DNA of 64,000 nt from Corallium rubrum (lineage: Eukaryota; Cnidaria; Anthozoa; Scleralcyonacea; Coralliidae), in contig OZ036002.1 in the NCBI GenBank assembly GCA_964035015.1, positions 14,904,199-14,968,198 on the forward strand, written 5' to 3'. The notes under the pieces are model-generated. The model saw only the letters and a list, made by a program, of their open reading frames with translations, made no database searches and was not told the DNA's origin. Of the stretch, positions 46,101 to 56,545 are shown one piece after another. How positions within the stretch are numbered: position 1 is the first letter of the stretch; each line of letters begins with the position of its first letter. The translations under genes and the position numbers were made by a program.

Positions 46101-49100
46101 TATTTTTAAAAACGCATTTAAATTCCTTTCCATTGACAAGAGGGAGCAAATCACCCCTGTCATAGGGTGTGGCTTGCACATTATGGTTATACTGTAAATG
46201 CCAAATGATTTTTAATATTCAGCCAAGTGTAATTGTAATTTTCATGTATTTTTCACTCTATTCTAAATGGGTTACATCTTGTATTAGCTCTAAATGTGTT
46301 GCAAAACCGTTTTCTTATGTAAAATGAACAGAGACGTTGACTGTAATAGTAAGTGAAGAATGTGGTGAAGCTTTTGAAAATGACATTTTTCCACCTGAAA
46401 AACTTGTGTGTCTGCCTCCGCAATGGAGATATTAAGTCCCTTCTACAACAACCCAATTTTTAATGACATGCTGTATATTTTTTTTGTCAGGGGAAAAGAC
46501 AGCCTCACAGAAGAAGCTTTTAGAAAAGACTATGGAAGACTAGCAGAGCTGCGTTCATTGGTACACAGGGAAGTTCCTTTTATAACACTCACTGCAACAG
46601 CAACAGGAGCAACACGAAAGAAAATTATCAAGGATCTGTGTATGAGGGATTGTGTAGAGATCATCGGTGACCCTAACAAGCCAAACATACGCTATACTGT
46701 AAGGGATGTCGATCACGAAAACTTGTATGACACTTTTAAATCAATTATTAATGAATTAGAAGAAAAGCAGGTGGATGCTACAAAGGTGATGGTGTTTTGT
46801 CGAAGAAAGGAACATGTAAAAGAACTGTTTGAACTATTTACCAATTGTCTCGGACCAAAGGCCTATTATAGGCCCACAGGAAAGGAGCCCATGGATGACA
46901 GATCTCGACTATTTGCCATGTATCACAAGAAAACACACAACCTTGTAAAAAAGACTGTAGAGACTGAGTTTTGCAAAGAGAATGGAACTGTACGAGTTGT
47001 GTTTTGCACTATTGCATTTGGGATGGGTGTAAACGTCAAAGGAGGAAATGTGGTTGTTCACCTGGGACCATCAAGTGGGCTTGATGACTATCTTCAGGAA
47101 TCTGGTAGAATTGGGCGCAATCAAGCGAGCTCCCATGCAATATTGTTAAAGTACAAAGGCTGTACCCGTAGCCGCAATATCTCCAAGCAAATGAAAGTAT
47201 ATGTCAGAAATCAAACAGACTGCAGGAGGGTTTTACTTCTCAAAGAGTTCACCTGCAGTATTCCATTACCAAACACTGTGCTTCATTCCTGCTGTGATAT
47301 ATGTACAGGAAAGTGCAAGTGCTTATGCAAATGTCCTAATAAAGAACAGTGCTCTTGTTCCGAGACATGCAATCAGAGTGATCACCAGTCTATGTTTGAA
47401 AAACTGATGAGCTATACAACTACCAGTTCTTTGTTGCATGGAGATACCAAGGGGAAAAAGCTTAAAGGGGAAATGGCAAAACAGTTAAGAGACAATCTTT
47501 TGGAATATCGTCTTAAACTTTCAGATAACCTCAAACATGAACAGTTACTGACTGGCTTAGATTTGGCTACTGGTTTCACAAGAACTTTAATAGATTCAAT
47601 TGTTGAAAGTGCAAAGGAACTTTCCAGCATTGAAATGCTTTTAGAGAAATTCACCTTCTTTGAACGGAAACAAGCTGAACATGTTTGGCAATGTCTGTGT
47701 GACTTAGATGACAGCAGTAGTGATGACGATGATGATGATGAAACGGAAGAAACAGAACTAGGGGCTAGTAGTTCTGAAGATAGTGACAATGGGCCTTTGT
47801 TTCCAAGATGCAGGCACCCATGCTTACAAGACAGCTCTGAATACAGTGAATGAAAGTATTGTACTTTTTAATTTTTTTAAATATATACATGTACATTAAC
47901 AGCATAACTCAAAGTTAGCAAACGACTACGTCGTGCGCTCTTTGCATCAAGCAAACAAGAGGTCGACTTGTAGCAAGTCTAAACTCAGAGGTATAATTTT
48001 AGAATTTCTTTATATATACATGTAGTTGTTACTGAACTGGCTCTGGTTGTTTGATACCCTAACACTGTACGGTGTAGATCAAATATTTATGAATTAGTTA
48101 TTGAAAATGGTAATCTTGCTTCAAGCCTACATGGTAACATATTGTACATTTATCTCAAATTTTTGGTAAAAAGTGATGAAATGTAAATAATGTTGACCAA
48201 AAATAAATTTGAATTAACCCATTAAAGATGTATGCCATTCATCTGTATTTGAGCAGACTTTCTTTATCTCTTTCATTTAGGTACTGTACAACCAAACATA
48301 ATAATATTATTGAATAATACTTATGTGAGTCTCACATTTGAGATATTTGTACCATAGTGACTCTATTTGAAACCATTGTATTTAAAAATGTCAAATTTTA
48401 TAATAATGTTTCTTGTTGAATTTTTTCAGTGACTTGCCAATCCATGTCTTCAGCTTTTCACAGTCAATTGAGTCAAGCAAGTTGTTAGGCATGTCCTCAA
48501 ACGCTGAATGTGCTCGTCCTTGTATATTACTGAACACGTTGGCTGGGAGCAAATGGTCCACCAGTGCTAAGACATCTTCCTCTGTAGACATCATAGTGTG
48601 TTTTCCTGATGGTTTTTTCACTTGTGTTGTGTGATCAAAGTTATGTAAAATGTCACAAGAAGGCATTGTGCTTCGGCCAACACGTTTCGTAGTCTTCTCA
48701 GTGATTTCCCCACGGAAACTTTGGCAGTCGGTCTTGAATGATTTGTTATCGTGCTCGATTTCCAAATCCATCGGATGGTTGGTGTCTACTTTGCCATGGT
48801 GGTTGACAAAGCGGTTCCAGATCAGAGAGTGGGCAAGCCTAGGGCTTAAGAGGCAGTTCACTTGGGCTTGAAGCTTGAGCATGGCAAATGCATACTTCGG
48901 GCAGTTAGATACTTTGAAGTACAGGTAAAAATACTTGTATATCCTGATTAGGCGAGGACCATCAGCAAGTTTGATGGCGTCATTATGGTTGAGACGAAGA
49001 AGCAGCATCACCAAAAGTTGATGTGTATAGTTTCGAACCTTGTCTTCGACTTCACCTTGCAAATTTTCGTTTGGTAACCTTCGAGATTCTCTAATGTCAT

Positions 49101-52100
49101 GCTTTTCTTCTTCATGTTTCTTTAGAGCACTTGGACGTTTATACGCTTTGCCACAAACACTGCACTTCAAATCATTACTTAACCAAGCAGTAGCTGGTAA
49201 CTCTGGGACACTGTAAATGACATTCTCATCAATGAAATCTGAGATGACCTTGACTGCAAACTCATTCTTGCTTTCCTCATCCACTGCAAGACCACTGTAG
49301 ACGTTTCTAGTGCACTTGTCATCCACAGTTGCCATACCAAAATGTACGAGTGCCCCATTTATCAAATATGCATCAGTTACCTTGTCAAGAAACTCGCTGG
49401 CAGCATAATACCGATTATGCGGATCATTTGACACATTTCTAGCATCGATGGCATTTCGCATAGCATACAGTGTACCAGCATCTCTTGCTGATCCAGTGCT
49501 GTATAAGTGATTCCATATTACCTAGAAAACCATATATATCACATGTTATCATGTCAAATATTGTTTTAACCCATTAAGTTACAGGACTCTCCTCTTGACA
49601 AGTAAAATTGTCTGGCGCTAGACAAAGTAAAAGAATAAAGTAGGGTGAATTGCAGCTCAATAGGTTAAGGTGCTAATTGTGCCCTGTTGTGCCATATTTG
49701 TTTTTTTTTCACTTTTTCTGAATGTCATACAACATTACTCTGTCTAATGCCAGATGATTTTACTCTGTCTACTACCAGTATGTAAAGGGAAGACTGTTGC
49801 ACCAGTTTAGTGAGTTAAATTTAGCCCAATAATGGTTTTGGTACAGATATTTTTATCTGCATACATTATGTACTTATTGGATATATAGGTGTACTCAAAA
49901 ATTTACAATTTAATTATTATTACTTTCATCCACTCCATTTGCGTGTGAAAGTCCTCCGTCTTGGGAATAAGGCCCTCTAACCTTGCTGAAGGAGTCCTTG
50001 CATCTTGCATGGCCGACTGAGCTTCCTTGTGCCTTTCAAAAGTTAAATAGTCCCCGCCACTCAAAACCTTGACTGGTTTACTTTCTTTTGAGCTCTCATC
50101 ATGTCCTGGAACATACTTGTGCAAGAATGTAACAATGTCAATCATGTCCTCTTCGTATTGTTCATTCTTGTGTAAAACTCCAAGGTTTACCTGGTAAATA
50201 GTTTAAAGCCAATTTATCATACTGTAGTTCCTTTGTAGTATGGGCATTATTAGTGACAAAATATTAGTCATGCTATTTATCGGACACTTGACTTATACAA
50301 CTCTGTCCACTTTGATTATGGGCAGAGTTGTATACGTCTATTGTCCAAGAGACATACGGATATTTTGTTGTGTGCCACAGTTCAATTATTGTTATGGCAT
50401 TATCTAACCTTTTCCGTTTTCATCCTTGTTTTTTCCATGTTCTCATGAGTTACACAGGGAGGTAGATGGTCCTTGAGCCAAGACAAAGCAGGAATGTAAT
50501 GGGCCCACTTGAGACCCACAAGCACAATCATCTCTTCCTTTAAGATGGTTTGTTCCTCAGGACTGGGAATAAATGATGAAAATGGTACTTTATTAACATC
50601 CGCACTTGGAACATTGGAAGGAAGGTGATTTGAAGGAATTCTATTCTTGAAAGCCACTAACTGAAACAGATGATGGTCCTTGTTCCTGTTCTTTACTGTC
50701 ATTTGTCTTGTGCGACAGTTTATGTCTACATTATCTCCGGTAAAAGAGTATCCAGGATGCATGGTTTTCCTGTGTGTTTTGAGTTTCAACTTGCATTCCT
50801 CAATAAGCTCGGTGTTGTCAGCAGCTTCTACTTTCTTCAACATTTCTAACATTTCTTGTTCTAGGTTTTCCCCTCTTTCAACTTCTTCTTTCCATTCCAG
50901 TAACTTCTTGTCAAAGTCCTCTCCAAGTTTCTCCATCAAAGTAGCTGTAGCATCATAGCCGAGACATATGTTGAGTGCTGATAACCTTGATAATAAAAAC
51001 ATTTAATATGAACATATAAGTGTGATACAACTTGGTTTCCACATGCAACATGCAAGAGTTTTTACAATACGTCTTCAGCAGACCTCATACCAGTGGTGGA
51101 TTAAGGGGGGCTGACTGGGCTGTAGCTAGAGGCCCCTGGATCCCAGAGGGCCCTGGGACACCAACAGTCTTATAAACAGCTAACTTAATATGCCCAATCT
51201 GAAAACCAGCCAGGGGCCCCAGGTCACCTTAATCTGCCCCTGCCTCATACAGGTTTAAATAATTGCCCAATTTATCTAATTGTCCGATTTATCCAATTGT
51301 ACAATTCATCTTACTTATAATTAAATCTACATAATTTAACATAATAATTATTCCAACAAACCTCTTAAATCCAACCTTTTTTAGACCACCTTTCTTCAGT
51401 ACAACTGATTTTATGCGCCTTGTCGCATCAAGGTCTGAATTGAACACAGATATCAGCTGACATCCAGCATCTAACATTGGAGGCAAGATGGCTTCATCCT
51501 TCTTGTGTATGTTCCGTGTTTGAGATGGGTTGCTTACTGATGCAGTGAGAAACTTGTGAAACAGTGGACACTTATCATTCAGTTCATTGTTCACTTCATC
51601 CCATTTAAGGGAGATTAGTTTGTCCTTTTCTTTTTGTCTCAACAAAGATGGCTGGGATAAGGTGCACAGTCCTGTTAATTCTTTGGTTATTTGCTTTGCA
51701 GCTTGTTCCAAAATGTACTCATTGCATTCCTCAATTTTGAATACAGCAGCAGCAAAGGTCTTAAGGGGATTTAGGGCAAGCTGTCTTGCAAGGGCTGCCC
51801 TCTCTTCACACAAATTGACTCTTCTAGTTGGACTGCTTGGGTAGTTGATGATGATCTATAATTAAAACAGACAAAGAACTCAGTACAATTTGTGAATTTA
51901 GGCTCGGCTTTGTGGCTAACAATTGAACAACAATATATTCCCAGGCTTCAAATTAAGTAATTTACGATGTAGTGCAATTGCAGCATTTGTCATTGGGAGG
52001 AAACGCTATAAATATGAAAGGTTTAAAATTTGCGAGCAATCTTGTCAAAAGAAACACGTTACAGTCTTCTTCAAGTATAAGCATATGGTGGCAGGGTTCG

Positions 52101-53732
52101 AAATAACGTTCAGAAAATATGCCTAATTTTGTCGGCTGTTTTTTGTAGGTCAAAATTTTTGCCGGCTGTTTCCCAAGCAGCAAAGTTACGTTCTGGACAT
52201 AGGCCCAAATAATGTATTGTAAACCAAATACTGGTTTCTTTTCGATCATATACAGAGAAATCAAAACAAATTACCATAATTCTGATCTTGGCAAAAGCAA
52301 TTTCGCCGATAACCCAAAGTTTAGTTATATTTTGAAATGAGAAATTGCCGGCAAGGTCCTAAAACTGCCGGCTGCTATTTCGAACCCTTGGGTGGTCAGG
52401 ATTGATTTTGGGCATTATCATGTGGGCAACGTATTATTAGTTCTTGCTTTTATATTTGCATTTTTAAATCTCCAACACGAAAAACACCTTTAAAATAATA
52501 AACCGATTGCGGATTGGCGAAGTATGTATTAACCAAGACTGCACAATACTCAATAGACAGTATTAACTCCGTCTTCGTTTCGGAAAGTACTTTGTCTTTA
52601 TTTAATAGTTGTTTTGCATAAGTATACGTGAAAGCCGGTGTGACATTTTGTCTTCCAATAAAGTTTCTCAAAAAAAAAATCGCCCGTCATCTACTAAATG
52701 CAAAAAACCCAAGAATTACAAAGTAATAAAAAACATTTTTCATTAATGTTACATAGAAAATAAGGTCGAAAATGAAAATCGCACCATCATTTGGACACAC
52801 CGATACAACATTTTCTCGACAAATTAGATTAGGAAACACGCATTACAAACAAATCGGTTTACCTGAGTCAAATTGTTTTGTTCCCCATCTAAATCACTAA
52901 CATCAACTTGTGAGTAAGCTTCTCTTGTTCTTGGTATTGGTGTAACACTGTAACTTTCCGACTCAAACAAAGCACGTTTACTAATATGAGTTCGAACCTC
53001 ACCGTCCTCATTAGCTGGGTGAAATCGAGAAAGCCGCTTCACCGACGTTATTTTCCTCTTTTCTCCAATCGATTCAATAGATGACTCAAACTTTGAGCGG
53101 ACGTCAATAATCTTTTTTACCAAAGTCTCGTTCTTGTCAGCACAATTTCTGCACAAGATATTCGTGAGTAAAGCGGCAACGGCGAATTCTTGCCCGAGTA
53201 ACAATTCCAAATTCAAACACGCTTTAGTTTTCCTATCCCCAGCAACCAGTCTTCTTCTATAGTCCTTGTTTTCAATATCTTTTGCGCAGAGCAAACAAAT
53301 TATATCTTTAGATCCAGGAGATACGCATACTCGATCAATTGTTTTCGTTGGAGTATTTTCCGTCATTTGCAATTGTCACACAGGACAAAGCAAAGCCACA
53401 CACGTAGTAATTATTATAATCATGGCCGCCCCCTTTTAATTAATAACTAAAAATTAACAGTTTTGGCGCGAAACGCAAATAAAAACACAGCAAGTTCGAC
53501 AAGTCGACCTCTCGCTCGCGCGCGACTACGTCGCGCGCTCGCTGCGTCAAGCAAACAAGAGGTCAAGCAAACAAGAGGTCAAGCAAACAAGAGGTCAAGC
53601 AAACAAGAGGTCAAGCAAACAAGAGGTCGACTTGTAGCAAGTCTAGGTGTGAGGTGTCCTGAATCAATTCTTCCATCTGGTACTTTCCAGGGATGTTCAT
53701 TCACATTTAACATCAATATGAACAACAACTAA
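43155..53732 (+). CDS. Crypton-type tyrosine recombinase, split by a 9.1 kb transposon
   Basis: Exon 1 is 43155-43272 (MASHSRFVEISVEEIEQIKD..), with donor CAAAG/GTAAGG. Exon 2 starts at 43389 after CACTAG (EWFSHQNEF..) and reads open to 44539; the original frame resumes at 53655-53732 (CPESILPSGTFQGCSFTF..) after the inserted element and its target duplication. As it stands, a TAG supplied by the transposon's first bases ends the protein after 423 residues, 25 short of the original 448. Catalytic residues are intact: R181 (FGKRGCENQR), H315 and R318 (TNHSLRATT), H341 (TGHRSD), Y350 (SIESYC). The family joins DNA through a phosphotyrosine. The enzyme core might still fold and act. Counts are mine from the reading frame. 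Confidence 0.85.
44540..44728. repeat. Left TIR with seven 16-bp subrepeats
   Basis: After the 20-bp tip come seven tandem GACCTCTTGTTTGCTT units (one with TTT for TCT), then a CpG-rich GCGCGAGACGTAGTCGCGC palindrome and GAGGTCGACTTGT, which is complementary to the tip. Each terminus can therefore fold on itself. Confidence 0.9.
44810..47853 (+). CDS. RecQ-like DNA helicase of the 9.1 kb transposon
   Basis: Exons 44810-45309 and 46491-47853 (donor AAGTG/GTAAGT, acceptor TTTGTCAG/GGGAAA, phase 2 on both sides) give 620 residues. SF2 motifs in order: YQRQTIEAYL; Walker A ASTGAGKSLTFQ (GKS 61-63); VPLVSLMKDQV; DESH (159-162) for the DEAH box; CIAKWGKDS made across the splice; TLTATATG (motif III); VMVFCRRKEHV (IV); TIAFGMGVNV (V); QESGRIGRN (VI, 369-377). 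A cysteine-rich block (CCDICTGKCKCLCKC..) and an acidic tail follow in place of the usual RecQ-Ct. A second ATG at 44855 is an alternative start. It probably unwinds ends or intermediates during transposition. A MITE sits in its only intron. Confidence 0.9.
45435..46010. mobile_element. MITE with perfect 39-bp TIRs in the helicase intron
   Basis: GGGACCGTTCATTATTTATG and on to GGTACCGAAG is exactly complementary at the two ends. TA stands on each side. The perfect arms imply a recent insertion. Interior CCCAACC/GGTTGGG-type short repeats. Tc1/mariner-like by its TA target. Confidence 0.85.
47919..47981. repeat. Third, internal copy of the transposon terminus
   Basis: GACTACGTCGTGCGCTCTTT, one CAAGCAAACAAGAGGTC unit and the tip GACTTGTAGCAAGTCTA, in the orientation of the right terminus, 66 bases after the helicase stop codon. 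Together with the left TIR it brackets the helicase gene alone. Confidence 0.85.
47982..48390. other. Spacer between convergent transposon genes
   Basis: AT-rich. It must carry the 3' ends of one or both transcripts (AAATAAATTTG, AATAATATTATTG), with no clear polyadenylation choice. Confidence 0.5.
48391..53372 (-). CDS. DDE-type transposase (DUF6589/Academ-like) of the 9.1 kb transposon
   Basis: Five minus-strand exons: 53372-52863, 51855-51362, 50985-50409, 50190-49924, 49521-48391, all with GT..AG introns and matching phases (0, 2, 0, 0). They total 2979 bases, 992 residues. The N-terminus has a ZAD-like Cys pair set (C26/C29, C74/C77). Proposed catalytic acids: D419 in YSFTGDNVDI, D574 in LSGGDYLTFERHKEA followed by LEGLIPKTEDFH, and E872 in MDLEIEHDNK. 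A C2H2 finger (CSVCGKAYKRPSALKKH, about 736-757) lies between the second D and the E. The GDNVD, GDxLTxER and xEHxN motifs match DUF6589 proteins as I remember them. It would bind the TIRs and cut and join the element. No defect is seen. Confidence 0.85.
51091..51242. mobile_element. hAT-like MITE in a transposase intron
   Basis: Ends CAGTGGTGGATTAAGG and the complement of CCTTAATCTGCCCCTG. CCTCATAC flanks both sides (51083-51090, 51243-51250), an exact 8-bp hAT-type duplication. It lies in the 50986-51361 intron. Confidence 0.85.
52092..52390. mobile_element. MITE with CAGGGTTCGAAATA ends in the first transposase intron
   Basis: The right end reads TATTTCGAACCCTTG. TTGCCGGC/GCCGGCTG motifs repeat inside in both orientations. 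GGTGG occurs outside both ends, but I cannot fix the duplication. The end type is hAT-like. Confidence 0.65.
53489..53645. repeat. Right TIR with five 16-bp subrepeats
   Basis: Complement of the left TIR with five instead of seven subrepeat units. The CpG-rich palindrome GCGCGACTACGTCGCGCGC is preserved. Confidence 0.9.
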
Positions 53733-53983
53733 CTATTCTTGAACGTATTACATTGTTAGATTTTTATTATGCATGATCCTTGTTGTTTTAAAACGTTTTT
53801 CAGCGTCTTAGCCTCGATGTTGTTGTGAAATGTCAAACGAACTTGCCGAACTGCTTTCGAATTCAGATTTCAGATCATGTGTCATGTGATCGATCATTAC
53901 GTTTTTAAGAAGGAAGTAAATTATATTCATAACGGAAGCGAATATTAATTGTTTGATTAATTTTGTGAAAGAAATTATACTAA

Positions 53984-54091
53984 AACAATTATTTACCTCA
54001 GTCTCGATGATTATCGGTGAATATTTACCTTGCCGCTTCGCGGCGTGGTAAATATTCACCGATAATCATCTCGACTTCGGTAAATAATTGT
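53984..54091. repeat. Palindrome with GCCGCTTCGCGGC centre
   Basis: Arms ACAATTATTTACC.. and GATTATCGGTGAATATTTACC with their complements. The hairpin loop is CpG-rich. No gene. Confidence 0.7.
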
Positions 54092-54421
54092 TAATTATTA
54101 TTTGGTTCTGTCACGTGAGCGGTATGTTTTGTGATATTTTTGCAATCTGATTATTATTCCGAAATCGTGAAAATGAATTTGCTGCGACGAAATTTTAATT
54201 ACGACCGTTTACAGTAACTGAAAGTGTTTTTCTTGTTTACGGTTTTTGTTGAAGAAACCTGGGCCATATCATAAAACCGTTATTAACTTCGTTTGGTCGG
54301 CCTTTACTCCGAAAATTACCCTGCTCTAATGTTTTCGCATGGAAACTGTTTTGAAATGCCGCGAGGATGCAGAATAATTTTGCCACAAAAACCTCCTCGT
54401 TTTGTAGTAATATTTCATAAA

Positions 54422-54543
54422 CAAGTGAGTATTTTACCAGGGGTTACAAACACAAGAAAACAATGAAAATTACTCGGTTAACGGCCTCGCGATTTTCATT
54501 GTTATCTCGTATTTGTAACCCCCGGTAAAACACTCCCACTCGT
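54422..54543. repeat. Palindrome with GGCCTCGCG centre
   Basis: CAAGTGAGTATTTTACCAGG with GGTTACAAA and ACAATGAAAAT pairs with its complements on the right. Same architecture as the palindrome 440 bp before it. Confidence 0.65.
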
Positions 54544-54549
54544 TTGTGA

Positions 54550-55973
54550 AGTAGCTTCTCATTCATCTGTTATAGTAGAATTCGCGAGGGAATTGGTGCA
54601 TATTAGATCAAACAATGGTGAGATCAGAATATGTCTTTAGGTCTGTCTTATGTAGAATTTATAATTAAGAACGGTTCTTTGTGCCGTTTCTTATCTGGTT
54701 TCTTAATTATGATTCAGTTTGCGCGGCGCGAAATAGATACGCCTACCGATTTCAAGCTATCTAATTTTTGACCAAATGACTAATATCGAACGCAAGTACG
54801 CAACACTCAAGCACATCACAACACAGCTGCTGAAACTTTCGTCCATACTAATCATAGTCCATAGGAGAATCGCAAAATACTTGGAGGTAAAAGATTCGAT
54901 TGGTTAATAAAATGTTACACAAATGTTCGTTAGTAGTTTTCAGAAGGGGGGTCAAAGAGCACCACCCATGACATCGCTATTTATGGCTTAGCGGTTTGTA
55001 GATACCCCCCCCCCCCCCATATGGTGTCCAAAGGGATGGGATGCCACCTCATTAATATCCAGTGTGCGTCAGGTATAGACCGTTTTCACTCACGTGATCG
55101 GTGAAACAATACGAAAATATTTGAATAAGAATAGAGCTAAATTCCCATAGGATCAAGATGGTACACCAACATGGCCGCTATTTCATTGTTTTGGTACACC
55201 AATATGGCCGCCGTGACGTCAGATGAAAACGCTCTATAGCGTCGTGCATAGCGTCACGCATGGCGTAAGGCGTGTCGACTGGAATGATATGATTGGGCAA
55301 GACTGGGCTATCATATTGGAATATGAAACCTACGAGTGTCTAGTTTATACACGCTTCATCTCCTGTTGACCTCTGTATAACACCAGAAATCTCATTCTAA
55401 CCTTAAATTATTTTACAACTAGCAATTATTATCACAAGGGGAATGCTGCCTGGCAACGAATCCCTACGATTATTATTAAATACCAAAAGGAAGATGGTTG
55501 ATATTGGAGCAAATTCATAAAATAATCCATGGGCTCATACATGTATGATTGTGGTGTTGGACGAAGGAGAACACGATCATAATTTTGCAAGTTATGAGTA
55601 TGTTTTTGAGAATAGTATTTAGTGCCCAACCAAACTATTGATTGTGAGCTGACCATATTCTTGTATGGACTGACTCTAACGCCTCCCTCACCCCTGGATG
55701 GGCGGGGGGTGCAGCACGAAACATATTTCGTGTCACACGCATGAGTACCACACCGTCCACGTGTGAACTTTAACGAAGTTGTCTAAAACAATGGTCGGAA
55801 GACACGACGAATTTTGAAGTCATGAAGATTCAGATGAAAAAATACACAGATTGTTGGAGAAGAAAGACTAAAAAAATACCAAAAAGGAACAAGAATGCAT
55901 TCAAAATATTTAAAGGCAGTATACATGGTGTCGAAGCGTCGGAAATAAATCAAGATCATGCCTGTATTTTTAA
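54550..55973. other. Intron sequence with one TA MITE
   Basis: A C run at 55007-55018 and the MITE at 55074-55238. Otherwise nothing recognisable. Confidence 0.4.
55074..55238. mobile_element. 165-bp MITE, TATAGACCGTTTTCACTCAC ends
   Basis: The right end TCAGATGAAAACGCTCTATA is the imperfect complement, and TA-type flanks are included. Interior ATGGCCGC units. I associate this end sequence with common coral MITEs. Confidence 0.65.
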
Positions 55974-55974
55974 T

Positions 55975-56545
55975 TTACTTGTAATATAGGAATATAATAG
56001 TAATAGGAATATATGTTATAAAGGACATAAGGTATTTTATTAATTGTGCATATATAGAATAAAGCATGACATTTAGGAATGATGAATCCCATGCATTAAT
56101 ATTTGTCATTTGATTATGTATTATTGCAGTCAAAGACATGGCCACGCACTGTTTACCAGCATTTTGTTTAAACTTTCTGGTATTGCCTTGGCTAAAATCA
56201 GCACATATTGTTTTACTTGGGTCCAGGATTTTCTTCAACATCATTTGCCATTCTCAACAACAGTGGAACATACACATTGTAACATGACATTTGAGTGAAC
56301 GACACTACCACTTGACTTAAACTTTTACACTGTTCTCTCAACATCTTTGAAGGCAAATATGAAAATACACCGAGGTAAAATATTGGCACCAATATTAGTA
56401 ATACCATAATTGTGAATACCAGCTGAAATAACATCAAGATTGTTCCACAACAGTTTATATCTTCGAGTGGTGTTGAATACTGTTTGACTCTTACATTATT
56501 GTGTGAACCAATTCGGGCACGATATTGCTCAATTGTCACTCCCAT
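55975..56545 (-). pseudogene. 2A-motif leader ORF next to a protease-like fragment
   Basis: The first frame (56545-56213, 110 residues) starts MGVTIEQYRARIGSHNNV, has a membrane-spanning stretch (ILMLFQLVFTIMVLLILVPI) and ends NDVEENPGPK. DVEENPGP (56219-56242) is a complete 2A-type ribosome-skipping signature. A one-base shift at the 2A exit leads into TICADFSQGNTRKF and NAGKQCVAMSLTAIIHNQ, a GKQCVA-S pattern like the active-site start of papain-fold cysteine proteases; homology ends by about 56060. I recall MGVTIEQYR..NPGP leaders from coral mobile elements. The leader would be released as a membrane or signal peptide and the protease made separately. This copy is frameshifted and truncated. 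Confidence 0.65.

Larger units (their letters stand above)
44540..53645. mobile_element. 9.1 kb autonomous-looking DNA transposon (Academ/AcademH-like)
   Basis: Ends TAGACTTGCTACAAGTCGAC and its exact complement. GGTGTGAGG is present directly outside both ends (44531-44539, 53646-53654). It carries two convergent genes: a RecQ-like helicase (+) and a DDE-type transposase (-), both free of frameshifts. Helicase plus a DUF6589-like transposase with a finger inserted before the last acidic residue is what I recall of AcademH. The 9-bp duplication is longer than the 3-4 bp I recall for Academ, so superfamily placement is open. Three MITEs are nested in its introns. Confidence 0.85.

Noticed and set aside
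46408..46490. Upstream part of the second helicase frame as coding
   Set aside because: The motif continuity CIAKW-GKDS is obtained only by splicing at 45309/46491; the earlier residues have no helicase similarity.
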